5,804 nucleotides of DNA from Pseudorhodoplanes sp. (GCA_008933495.1 WBUW01000221.1:1-5804); one strand, 5' to 3'; numbered from the stretch's first letter, positions 1-5,691 are shown. Made by a program: numbers and translations. The notes: generated from the letters alone by a model not told the origin.

Positions 1-144
1 CTTGTCGCGCGCGCAGACGGCGGCGACGTCGACCGCCCGCCCGCAGCGGGCCGCGAGCGGAGAATTCGGATCGCGGATCAGCCGCACGACGGCCGCGCCG
101 ACATTGCCGAGTCCGGCCACACCCACTTTTAGCGGCGCCACCAT
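1..144 (-). CDS. hom: Homoserine dehydrogenase, N-terminal 48 residues (gene runs off the left edge)
   Basis: Homoserine dehydrogenase reduces aspartate-4-semialdehyde to homoserine with NAD(P)H in the cytoplasm, the branch point towards threonine and methionine. Only 48 codons are present, reading leftwards from the ATG at 144 with no stop before base 1. The translation begins MVAPLKVGVAGLGNVGAAVV. It is a beta strand followed by the Rossmann dinucleotide loop GLGNVG (residues 11-16), then RLI. This matches the start of alphaproteobacterial Hom proteins, where the loop is usually GLGTVG; the Asn at residue 14 is a mild departure. The ATG lies 28 bp beyond the aminotransferase stop with no hairpin between, so the two are probably co-transcribed. 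There is no strong Shine-Dalgarno (only a GGA about 7 nt upstream), and translation may lean on the upstream gene. The catalytic and ACT domains lie outside the window. The assignment rests on the N terminus alone, but the match is distinctive. Confidence 0.9.
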   Translation of the reverse strand, partial: MVAPLKVGVAGLGNVGAAVVRLIRDPNSPLAARCGRAVDVAAVCARDK

Positions 145-172
145 GAGCAGTCCGAGGGAAGGCGAGCGGCGG

Positions 173-1390
173 CTAGCGCCGCGTCGCGAGAGGAACGACG
201 TTATGCAGCGTTTCCACGCCACTCTCGAGGAAGCGGCGGATGTTGCGGGCGGCCTGCCGGATGCGCTGCTCGTTCTCGACCAGCGCGATGCGCACATAGC
301 CTTCGCCATGCTCGCCGAAGCCGATGCCGGGCGCCACCGCGACCTCGGCTTTCTCCACCAAGAGCTTGGAGAATTCGATGCTGCCCACGGCCTCGAAGCC
401 CTTCGGCAGCGGCGCCCAGGCGAACATCGAGGCCGACGGGGCCGGGATCGGCCAGCCGGCGCGGCCGAAGCTCTCGACCAGTGCGTCGCGGCGGCGGCGA
501 TAAATCTCGCGCATCTCGCGGATGCAGTCGTCCGGACCGTTGAGCGCGGCGGTCGCCGCCACCTGGACCGGGGTGAATGCGCCGTAATCGAGATAGGACT
601 TCACGCGCGCCAGCGCCGAAATCACGCGCTCGTTGCCGACCGCAAAGCCGATGCGCCAGCCCGGCATGGAGAACGTCTTCGACATCGAGGTGAATTCGAC
701 CGCGACATCGAACGCGCCCGGCACCTGCAGGATCGAGGGCGGCGGATTGTTCTCGAAATAGACCTCGGCGTAAGCGAGGTCCGACAGCACGATGATGGAA
801 TGCTTCTTCGCGAACGCCACGAGGTCGCGATAGAAATCGAGGTTGGCGACGCAGGCGGTCGGATTGGACGGATAGCAGACCACGACCGCGATCGGCTTGG
901 GGATGGAATGGATCATCGCCCGTTCCATCGCCTCGAAGAGTTGCGGCGTGGGCTCGGCGGGCACCGAGCGGATGACGCCGCCGGCCATCAGGAAGCCGAA
1001 GGCATGGATCGGATAGCTCGGATTGGGCACGAGCACGACATCGCCCGGCGCGGTGATCGCCTGCGCGACATTGGCAAAGCCCTCCTTCGAGCCGAGGGTG
1101 GTGACGATCTGGGCCTCGGCATTGAGCTTCACGCCGAAACGCCGCTCGTAATAGGCCGCCTGCGCGCGTCGCAGGCCGGCAATGCCCTTGGAGGACGAAT
1201 AGCGGTCGGTGCGCGGCTTGCCGATCGTCTCTTTCAGCTTTTCAAGCACATGCGCCGGGGCCGGCAAGTCGGGGTTGCCCATGCCAAGGTCGATGATGTC
1301 GGCGCCCGCATTGCGCGCCACGGCTTTGACGCGGTTGACCTGCTCGAAGACATAGGGCGGCAGGCGGCGGATGCGGTGAAATTCTTCCAT
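173..1390 (-). CDS. alaC: Class I/II PLP aminotransferase, AlaC (glutamate-pyruvate) type
   Basis: A 405-residue fold-type I, PLP-dependent aminotransferase of the cytoplasm. It resembles E. coli AlaC (about 412 aa), which makes alanine from pyruvate and glutamate. Shared blocks are RIxRLPPYVF near the N terminus, DLGMGNPD (34-41), YSSSKGI (64-70), GSKEG (100-104), VPNPSYPIH (121-129), PSNPT (174-178) and DLAYA (204-208). The SxSK signature contains the Schiff-base lysine K238, followed by GWRIGF (244-249). R367 in YVRIAL is the expected carboxylate-binding arginine. N176, D204, Y207 and R246 fit the usual cofactor contacts. The start is secure because homology begins within five residues of the ATG; a GAGG lies about 11 nt upstream. 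Genes of this type are often labelled LL-diaminopimelate or aspartate aminotransferase in alphaproteobacteria, so the true substrate is uncertain. The hom gene follows after 28 bp, implying a shared transcript. The long opposite-strand ORF here is a GC-rich shadow. Confidence 0.9.
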   Translation of the reverse strand: MEEFHRIRRLPPYVFEQVNRVKAVARNAGADIIDLGMGNPDLPAPAHVLEKLKETIGKPRTDRYSSSKGIAGLRRAQAAYYERRFGVKLNAEAQIVTTLGSKEGFANVAQAITAPGDVVLVPNPSYPIHAFGFLMAGGVIRSVPAEPTPQLFEAMERAMIHSIPKPIAVVVCYPSNPTACVANLDFYRDLVAFAKKHSIIVLSDLAYAEVYFENNPPPSILQVPGAFDVAVEFTSMSKTFSMPGWRIGFAVGNERVISALARVKSYLDYGAFTPVQVAATAALNGPDDCIREMREIYRRRRDALVESFGRAGWPIPAPSASMFAWAPLPKGFEAVGSIEFSKLLVEKAEVAVAPGIGFGEHGEGYVRIALVENEQRIRQAARNIRRFLESGVETLHNVVPLATRR

Positions 1391-1406
1391 GGTCGTGTCA
1401 GCCTCT

Positions 1407-1487
1407 GGCTGGCGCCCGATCCCCCTTCCAATCGGACGCGTTGCGTTCGCGGGGAGCTTTTATCACGGGCCCGGTCCGGCGCCAGCC
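1407..1487. repeat. Perfect 10-bp inverted repeat in the alaC leader
   Basis: The 10-mer ggctggcgcc at 1407-1416 is matched by its exact reverse complement, ggcgccagcc, at 1478-1487, with 61 bp between. Both arms lie in the 123-bp gap between the lipoprotein stop (1514) and the alaC start (1390). The arm nearer alaC is 17 bp upstream of its ATG. It could be a long-range stem in the alaC leader RNA or a pair of protein half-sites. Chance pairing is also plausible in such GC-rich DNA. I found no convincing -35/-10 pair or terminator in this gap. Confidence 0.35.
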
Positions 1488-1513
1488 TTTTGCAGTGCAG
1501 CAGGACGGCGATG

Positions 1514-1912
1514 TCAGGGACGTGACTTTTCGGTGTCAGCGGTCGGCCTTTCCAGGCGCTTGCGAATCGCGATCAGATCGTCCTGCAGCTTGCGCTGCTC
1601 ATAGTCGGTCAGCGTCGGCTGGCCGGTAGGTGGAGGTATGTCGTGGACGGCGGGAAATACCGGCGCCGGCGTTGCCACCGGCGATTCGACCGGGGACAGG
1701 CTCTGGGTTGTCATCTCTCCGTCTGCGGCGGGCATTAGCGTTGCGTTGGTCGGGGGGACGGAGGTCGCGCAGCCCGCCATCAGGGCGGCGGCGGCCAACG
1801 CCAGCAGGGCGCGACCAAGCGTGCCATGCCGAACGGCGTGCCGGGCGCGCCCGGGCCCGCGGGCCGAGCGGACCGCCAGCATCCAGGGCGCGTTCAAGCG
1901 ACGTCGCGGCAT
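1514..1912 (-). CDS. Small predicted lipoprotein, family not recognised
   Basis: About 132 residues. The features are those of an exported lipoprotein: a very Arg-rich N-terminal stretch, a hydrophobic segment (LGRALLALAAAALM) and a lipobox reading LMAGC. The lipid-accepting cysteine is at residue 48 from the ATG at 1912. There follows a Pro/Ala/Thr-rich, probably disordered linker of about 45 residues. A charged, helix-prone C terminus (DYEQRKLQDDLIAIRKRLE) may form a short coiled coil or docking helix. After lipidation it should sit on the periplasmic face of the inner or outer membrane. The start is uncertain: GTG at 1915, ATG at 1912 and ATG at 1882 are all in frame, and none has a good Shine-Dalgarno. 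Any of them gives an unusually long basic region before the lipobox (36 residues or more). It lies 123 bp upstream of alaC on the same strand and diverges from phaC. I do not recognise the family and assign no function. Confidence 0.68.
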   Translation of the reverse strand: MPRRRLNAPWMLAVRSARGPGRARHAVRHGTLGRALLALAAAALMAGCATSVPPTNATLMPAADGEMTTQSLSPVESPVATPAPVFPAVHDIPPPTGQPTLTDYEQRKLQDDLIAIRKRLERPTADTEKSRP

Positions 1913-1935
1913 CACGTCAAAGGTCCAGAGGGGTA

Positions 1936-1965
1936 TTTATCCGGCTAACGAGGTAATATGTCCAA
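1936..1965 (-). promoter_or_regulatory. Weak candidate promoter for the lipoprotein gene
   Basis: On the minus strand TTGGAC (1965-1960) is followed after 18 bp by GATAAA (1941-1936). This would place transcription start about 14-16 nt upstream of the ATG at 1912. Each hexamer departs from the sigma-70 consensus at two or three positions, so this is only the best candidate in an AT-richer patch of the divergent region. I found no equally plausible promoter for phaC on the plus strand. Confidence 0.3.
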
Positions 1966-2001
1966 AGCAAGGATGGAGACCGAGGGCGGTTAACGCGCCG
2001 C

Positions 2002-2035
2002 GCCGGGCGTTTGCGGGAGCCGGGCGTTTGCGGGA
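2002..2035. repeat. Perfect 17-bp tandem duplication upstream of phaC
   Basis: The 17-mer gccgggcgtttgcggga occurs at 2002-2018 and again, directly abutting and without mismatch, at 2019-2035. The flanking bases do not continue the repeat, so there are exactly two copies. It lies 32 bp upstream of the likely phaC start codon. Because 17 is not a multiple of three, and the earliest in-frame start (TTG at 2011) lies inside the first copy, the repeat is unlikely to be coding. Confidence 0.95.
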
Positions 2036-2067
2036 CATGGCCACATTCTTGCTTTGCGGAGGATGCC

Positions 2068-3933
2068 GTGGCCGAGCCGGTCAGGGACAAGCGTTCGAGT
2101 GAGACGATGAACAAGGCGCCGGAGAAGCCGGTCACCCCGAACGAGAGCGTCAATCTCGAAGTGTTCGCCGGCAATCTGGCGCGCCTCGTCGAGGTCGGCG
2201 GCAAGGCCCTGTCTGCCTACCTGAAACCGCGCGAGGAAGGCGAGGCCAAGCACGAAATGTCGGACGAGGTGGCCGACGCGGTCAAAACGCTCGGCAAGGT
2301 CGCCGAATACTGGCTGTCGGACCCCGCGCGCGCGGTCGAATTGCAGACCAGCCTCGGCCGCGCCTATCTCGATCTCTGGGGGGCGGCGGCCAAGCGGCTC
2401 GCGGGAGAGCCGGCGGAGCCGGTGGTCGCACCCGACCCCCGCGACCGGCGTTTCGCCGACCCGGATTGGTCGTCCAACCAGTTTTTCGACTTTCTCAAGC
2501 AGGCCTATCTGCTGGGCGCGCACTGGGCCGACCGCATGGTGCGCGAGGCCGCCGATCTCGACGAGCATACGCGGCGCAAGGCGGAGTTCTATGTACGCCA
2601 GATCGCCAATGCGGTATCGCCGTCGAATTTCGTCTTGACCAATCCGGAATTGTTGCGCGAGACGCTGTCATCGAATGCCGAGAACCTGGTGCGCGGCATG
2701 GCCATGCTGCGCGAGGACATCGACGACGAAGGCCACATCAAGATCCGTCAGTCCGACCCGGCCTTCTTCGAAGTCGGCCGCAACCTCGCCACCACGCCCG
2801 GCAAGGTGGTTTTCCAGAACGACCTGATGCAGCTCATCCAGTACGCGCCGGCGACCGAAAGCGTGCTGAAAATCCCGATCCTGGTCGTCCCGCCCTGGAT
2901 CAACAAGTTCTACGTTCTCGATCTCACGCCCGAGAAATCGTTCGTGCGCTGGTGCGTGAACCAGGGCCTGACCGTGTTCATGATTTCCTGGGTCAATCCC
3001 GATGCCCGCCATGCCGGCAAGGGCTTCGAGGAATATATGCGCGAGGGCCCGCTGGCCGCGCTCGACGTCATCGCGCAGGTGACCGGCGAGCGGCGCGTCC
3101 ACACCATCGGCTATTGCGTCGGCGGCACGCTGCTTGCGGTCACGCTCGCCTACCTCGCCGCGCGCGGCCATGCGCGCCCGGCGGCGGCGCCCGAGGATCG
3201 TGTCGCATCGGCGACCTTCTTTGCGACGCAGGTCGACTTCACCCATGCCGGCGACCTGAAAGTGTTCGTCGACGAGGATCAGCTCAAGGTGCTCGAACAG
3301 CGCATGGCCGAGCGCGGCTATCTCGACGGGCGCAAGATGGCGAACGCGTTCAACATGCTGCGTTCGAACGACCTGATCTGGCCGTACGTGATCAACAATT
3401 ATTTGCGCGGCAAGGCGCCCTTCCCGTTCGATCTTCTTTACTGGAACTCCGACGCGACGCGTATGCCGGCGGCCAACCATTCCTTCTATCTGCGCAACTG
3501 CTACCTGGAAAACAGGCTCACCCGCGGCGAGATGGTCATCGGCGGCGTCGCGCTCGACCTGAAGAAGGTGTCGGTGCCGGTCTACAGCCTCGCCACGCGC
3601 GAAGACCACATCGCGCCGGCGCGTTCGGTGTTTCTGGGCGCGCAGTATTTCGGTGGCCCGGTCCGCTTTGTCCTGTCGGGATCGGGCCATATTGCCGGCG
3701 TCGTCAATCCGGTCGGCAAGGCGAAATACCAGTACTGGTCCGGCGAGCGGCCGGCGGGCGAGCTCGACGACTGGCTGGCGCAGGCCAGGGAAACGCCGGG
3801 CTCCTGGTGGCCCAACTGGCTCGACTGGCTCAAGGCGCTCAACGCCGAAACCGCGCCGGCACGCGAACCCGGCGGCGGCGTGCTGTCGCCGGTCGAGGAC
3901 GCGCCGGGCTCCTACGTCAAGGTCAAGGCCTGA
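2068..3933 (+). CDS. phaC: Class I poly(3-hydroxyalkanoate) synthase
   Basis: PhaC polymerises (R)-3-hydroxyacyl-CoA, mainly 3-hydroxybutyryl-CoA, into PHA at the surface of carbon-storage granules, releasing CoA. From the GTG at 2068 the protein has 621 residues, in the class I range (C. necator PhaC has 589). The N-terminal PhaC_N region includes the SPSNFVLTNPE block and PPWINKFYVLDL. The alpha/beta-hydrolase core carries the lipase-like box GYCVGG with nucleophile C350, then D513 in REDHIAPA and H541 in GSGHIAG. The C-D-H spacing (163 and 28) closely follows the C. necator triad 319/480/508. The conserved C-terminal WWPNWLDWL segment is present. GTG 2068 is preferred because GGAGGA (2058-2063) precedes it, although only 4 nt away. 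ATG at 2107 (608 residues) is the main alternative; TTG at 2011 falls in the tandem repeat. No phaA, phaB or phasin gene is visible, so precursor supply is encoded elsewhere. Confidence 0.96.
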   Translation: MAEPVRDKRSSETMNKAPEKPVTPNESVNLEVFAGNLARLVEVGGKALSAYLKPREEGEAKHEMSDEVADAVKTLGKVAEYWLSDPARAVELQTSLGRAYLDLWGAAAKRLAGEPAEPVVAPDPRDRRFADPDWSSNQFFDFLKQAYLLGAHWADRMVREAADLDEHTRRKAEFYVRQIANAVSPSNFVLTNPELLRETLSSNAENLVRGMAMLREDIDDEGHIKIRQSDPAFFEVGRNLATTPGKVVFQNDLMQLIQYAPATESVLKIPILVVPPWINKFYVLDLTPEKSFVRWCVNQGLTVFMISWVNPDARHAGKGFEEYMREGPLAALDVIAQVTGERRVHTIGYCVGGTLLAVTLAYLAARGHARPAAAPEDRVASATFFATQVDFTHAGDLKVFVDEDQLKVLEQRMAERGYLDGRKMANAFNMLRSNDLIWPYVINNYLRGKAPFPFDLLYWNSDATRMPAANHSFYLRNCYLENRLTRGEMVIGGVALDLKKVSVPVYSLATREDHIAPARSVFLGAQYFGGPVRFVLSGSGHIAGVVNPVGKAKYQYWSGERPAGELDDWLAQARETPGSWWPNWLDWLKALNAETAPAREPGGGVLSPVEDAPGSYVKVKA

Positions 3934-3954
3934 GCGCGTGCAGCCTCACGCCGG

Positions 3955-3986
3955 CGCCCCGGCTATCGGAGCCCCCCGCCGGGGCG
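3955..3986 (+). terminator. Possible hairpin after phaC
   Basis: The arms cgccccgg (3955-3962) and ccggggcg (3979-3986) form an 8-bp, all-GC stem with a 16-nt loop, starting 21 bp after the phaC stop. No T-run follows; the next bases are atatgatcgg. It could therefore be a weak terminator, an attenuator between phaC and the MAPEG gene, or an mRNA-stabilising 3' hairpin. A small atcgg/ccgat stem follows at 3992-4006. Confidence 0.35.
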
Positions 3987-4029
3987 ATATGATCGGCTTC
4001 ACCGATTCCGCGACGGAAAGGCAGGCACG

Positions 4030-4428
4030 ATGACCCGCGAAATCTTCTGGCTCATGCTGACCATCATCCTGACCGGTTTGATGTGGGTGCCCTATATCCT
4101 CGACCGGATCAAAGTCCGCGGCCTGATGAAGGCGTTGGACAATCCCTCCCCGCGCGACAAGCCGCAATCGGGCTGGGCGCAGCGCCTCTACTATGCGCAC
4201 ACCAATGCCGGCGACAATCTCATCCTGTTTGCCCCGCTGGTGCTGATCCTCGACAGCCACAACGTATCGACCGACCTGACGGCCGCCGCCTGCGCGGTCT
4301 ATTTCTGGGCGCGCCTGGCGCACGCCATCGTGTATGCGGCGGGCATTCCGGTTGCGCGCACGATCGCTTTCGCGGTCGGCTGGCTCGCCTGCGCCTATCT
4401 GGTGCTGACGATCTTCCGGCTGGCCTGA
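4030..4428 (+). CDS. MAPEG-family integral membrane protein
   Basis: A 132-residue protein with the MAPEG (membrane-associated proteins in eicosanoid and glutathione metabolism) pattern. There are four predicted membrane helices, at about 5-24, 63-76, 82-103 and 111-131. The family-typical block AHTNAGDNLILFAPLV is at 56-71, and ARLAHAIVYAAGIPVART is at 94-111. Eukaryotic members use glutathione in leukotriene, prostaglandin and detoxification chemistry. Most short bacterial members have no known substrate, so no reaction is assigned here. Position 62 is Asp where the family more often has Glu (E-N), a conservative change. The start is well supported: AAAGG at 4017-4021 lies 8 nt before the ATG, and the first helix begins immediately. 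It lies 96 bp after phaC in the same orientation, so read-through from phaC is possible, though a GC-rich hairpin lies between. Nothing seen links it to PHA metabolism. Confidence 0.88.
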   Translation: MTREIFWLMLTIILTGLMWVPYILDRIKVRGLMKALDNPSPRDKPQSGWAQRLYYAHTNAGDNLILFAPLVLILDSHNVSTDLTAAACAVYFWARLAHAIVYAAGIPVARTIAFAVGWLACAYLVLTIFRLA

Positions 4429-4441
4429 CGCCCGGGCTTCG

Positions 4442-4466
4442 CGCCCTCTCCCGCCGGGAGAGGGCG
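4442..4466. terminator. Bidirectional terminator hairpin between MAPEG gene and argC
   Basis: The perfect 11-bp inverted repeat cgccctctccc / gggagagggcg has a 3-nt loop and is followed on the plus strand by TTTC. It fills most of the 40-bp gap between two convergent stop codons (4428 and 4469), which fits a shared terminator. On the argC strand no T-run follows, so termination may be less efficient in that direction. Confidence 0.8.
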
Positions 4467-4468
4467 TT

Positions 4469-5527
4469 TCACGGAAACAGCGCGACCTGGTCGAGCCCCG
4501 TCGTTTCGGGATAGCCGAGCACCAGGTTCATGTTCTGGATCGCCTGGCCCGAGGCGCCCTTGACCAGGTTGTCGAGCGCCGAGACGATGATCGCGCGCCC
4601 GGGCACCCGGTCCTTCGCCACCCCGATGAACGTCATGTTGGAGCCGCGCACGTGGCGCGTCTGCGGCGTCTCGCCGAACGCCAGCACGTGGACGAAATCG
4701 GCTTTCGCATAGAATTCGGCAAGGATCGCGTGCAAATCCTGCGCGGTTCGTTCGCGCCCGCCCTTCACATAGATCGTCGACAGGATGCCGCGATTCATCG
4801 GCACGAGATGCGGCGTGAAGGTCACGACCACATCCTTGCCGGCAGCGAGCGAGAATTCCTGGTCGAGTTCGGCCATGTGGCGATGGTGGCCGACGCCGTA
4901 GGCGTGGAAGCCTTCCGAGACTTCCGAGAACAGCATCGCCTCCTTGGCCGCGCGGCCGGCGCCGGTCATGCCCGACTTGGCATCGATCACGATGCCCTCG
5001 GTCTCGATCGCCTTCGCCTTCAGGAGCGGGGTCAGCGGCAATTGCGCGCCGGTCGTATAGCAGCCGGGATTGGCGACGAGCCGCGCCTTCCGGATTTCGC
5101 GCCGGTGGATTTCGACGAGCCCGTACGCCGCCTCCTTCTGTAACTCGGGCGCCTGATGCGGATGGCCGTACCAGCGCTCGTAAGCCGCAAGATCATGCAG
5201 GCGGAAATCGGCGGAAAGGTCGATCACCTTGATCTGCGGCGCCTTCGCCAGCAGGTCCCTGATCACGGTCTGGGTCGTGCCGTGCGGCAGCGCGCAGAAG
5301 GCGACGTCGATGCCGGCGGCCGCCCAGTCGATGCTCTCGATAGAGACGAGCGGCGGAAGCGCAAACGGGGAGAATTGCGGAAACACCGCGCGCATTTGCT
5401 GCCCGGCCTTGCGGTCGGCGGTCAGCGCCACCAGGTCGGCGCGCGGATGGCGCAACAGAAGGCGCACGAGTTCGGCGCCGGTATAGCCGGAGGCCCCGAG
5501 AACCGCGATTTTCGCCTTGCTTGCCAT
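4469..5527 (-). CDS. argC: N-acetyl-gamma-glutamyl-phosphate reductase
   Basis: ArgC catalyses the NADPH-dependent reduction of N-acetyl-glutamyl-5-phosphate to N-acetylglutamate 5-semialdehyde, the third step from glutamate to ornithine and arginine, in the cytoplasm. The 352 residues match the type-1 family length. The NADP-binding loop GASGYTG is at 11-17, CALPHG at 78-83 and DLSADFRL at 103-110. The active-site cysteine is C156 in NPGCYTTG. The GHHRHMAE block (213-220) contains the expected catalytic histidine, probably H217. PHLVPMNRGI (239-248) and the C-terminal NLVKGASGQAIQNMN (320-334) are also typical. The ATG at 5527 is well supported: GGAAGGA at 5534-5540 lies 6-7 nt upstream, and homology begins at residue 4. 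It is the last gene of its transcript, ending 2 bp before the convergent hairpin. The 200-nt leader upstream has attenuator-like features, annotated separately. In many alphaproteobacteria argC follows rpsI, but no rpsI end is visible here. Confidence 0.97.
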   Translation of the reverse strand: MASKAKIAVLGASGYTGAELVRLLLRHPRADLVALTADRKAGQQMRAVFPQFSPFALPPLVSIESIDWAAAGIDVAFCALPHGTTQTVIRDLLAKAPQIKVIDLSADFRLHDLAAYERWYGHPHQAPELQKEAAYGLVEIHRREIRKARLVANPGCYTTGAQLPLTPLLKAKAIETEGIVIDAKSGMTGAGRAAKEAMLFSEVSEGFHAYGVGHHRHMAELDQEFSLAAGKDVVVTFTPHLVPMNRGILSTIYVKGGRERTAQDLHAILAEFYAKADFVHVLAFGETPQTRHVRGSNMTFIGVAKDRVPGRAIIVSALDNLVKGASGQAIQNMNLVLGYPETTGLDQVALFP

Positions 5528-5540
5528 GTCAGGTCCTTCC

Positions 5541-5571
5541 GCCGGTCAATCCGGCATGAAACATTTGCCGG
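5541..5571 (-). promoter_or_regulatory. Alternative hairpins next to the argC ribosome-binding site
   Basis: On the argC strand three short segments, CCGGCA (5571-5566), TGCCGG (5556-5551) and CCGGC (5545-5541), compete for pairing. The first two form a 6-bp stem with a 9-nt loop. The middle one can instead pair as GCCGG/CCGGC, a 5-bp stem with the 5-nt loop ATTGA. The second hairpin ends directly against the Shine-Dalgarno GGAAGGA (5540-5534) and could hinder ribosome binding; the first would free it. The pairing is seen in the sequence; a regulatory role is inference. Confidence 0.35.
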
Positions 5572-5617
5572 TTCAAGCGTGATACCGAAGCCTGCCCGCG
5601 GATGATCTGGGGAAGAA

Positions 5618-5643
5618 TGCCGCGGAGCGCGTCTCCGGCGGCA
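5618..5643 (-). terminator. Terminator-like hairpin in the argC leader (3:4 stem)
   Basis: On the minus strand GCCGCCGGAG (5642-5633) pairs with CTCCGCGGC (5627-5619) around the 5-nt loop ACGCG, with one bulged C at 5638. T5643 and A5618 extend the stem to 10 pairs. The tail is TTCTTCCCC (5617-5609), U/C-rich rather than a true U-run. It lies about 90 nt upstream of argC, where a terminator would serve only to attenuate argC. Its 5' arm overlaps the segment that can pair with the leader ORF, so the two structures exclude each other. Confidence 0.45.
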
Positions 5644-5691
5644 CGGGATGTCACGCGCGCGCGCGCAGCCGTGCCGCCCGTCGACGGCGGC
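5619..5691 (-). promoter_or_regulatory. Candidate arginine-responsive transcription attenuator of argC
   Basis: Four RNA segments can pair in the classic order. Segment 1 is GCCGCC (5691-5686), inside the run of Arg codons. Segment 2 is GGCGGCACGG (5678-5669). Segment 3 is CCGTGCCGCC plus GGAG (5646-5633). Segment 4 is CTCCGCGGC (5627-5619). 1:2 is a 6-bp stem, 2:3 a perfect 10-bp stem, and 3:4 the terminator-like hairpin. A ribosome waiting at the Arg codons would mask segment 1, favour 2:3 and prevent 3:4, so argC would be read. With ample arginine the ribosome reaches the stop (5653-5651), 2:3 is blocked, and 3:4 can form. The pairings are read directly. The mechanism is inferred from trp/his-type attenuators. 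Confidence 0.45.

Noticed and set aside
1491..1499. tgcagtgca palindrome resembling TGC-rich PhaR sites
   Set aside because: It lies after the lipoprotein stop, far from phaC, and does not match the CTGC-N3/4-GCAG spacing I recall for PhaR.
2..1525. 507-codon plus-strand ORF opposite alaC and hom
   Set aside because: Its product is low-complexity, rich in Arg, Asp, His and Gly, with no recognisable domain. It is the complementary frame of a convincing aminotransferase gene, a typical GC-rich shadow.
1954..1959. taatat as a plus-strand -10 box for phaC
   Set aside because: No TTG-like -35 lies 16-18 bp upstream, and the hexamer matches the consensus at only four positions.
1958..1993. 11-codon plus-strand ORF in the phaC leader with GAGG upstream
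   Set aside because: Short, no control-codon pattern, and no associated alternative hairpins; no reason to prefer it over chance.
1638..2102. 154-codon plus-strand ORF across the lipoprotein gene and phaC leader
   Set aside because: No domain or signal peptide. The opposite strand carries a clear lipobox, and the ORF runs through the tandem repeat.
2466..3992. Long ORFs overlapping phaC (508 codons plus strand, 340 codons minus strand at 2668-3690)
   Set aside because: Compositionally biased translations without motifs, lying over a phaC with an intact catalytic triad.
4910..4932. Tandem cttccgaga repeat inside argC
   Set aside because: It encodes the ordinary ArgC segment FSEVSEGF; the repeat follows from codon choice in the SEVSE motif.
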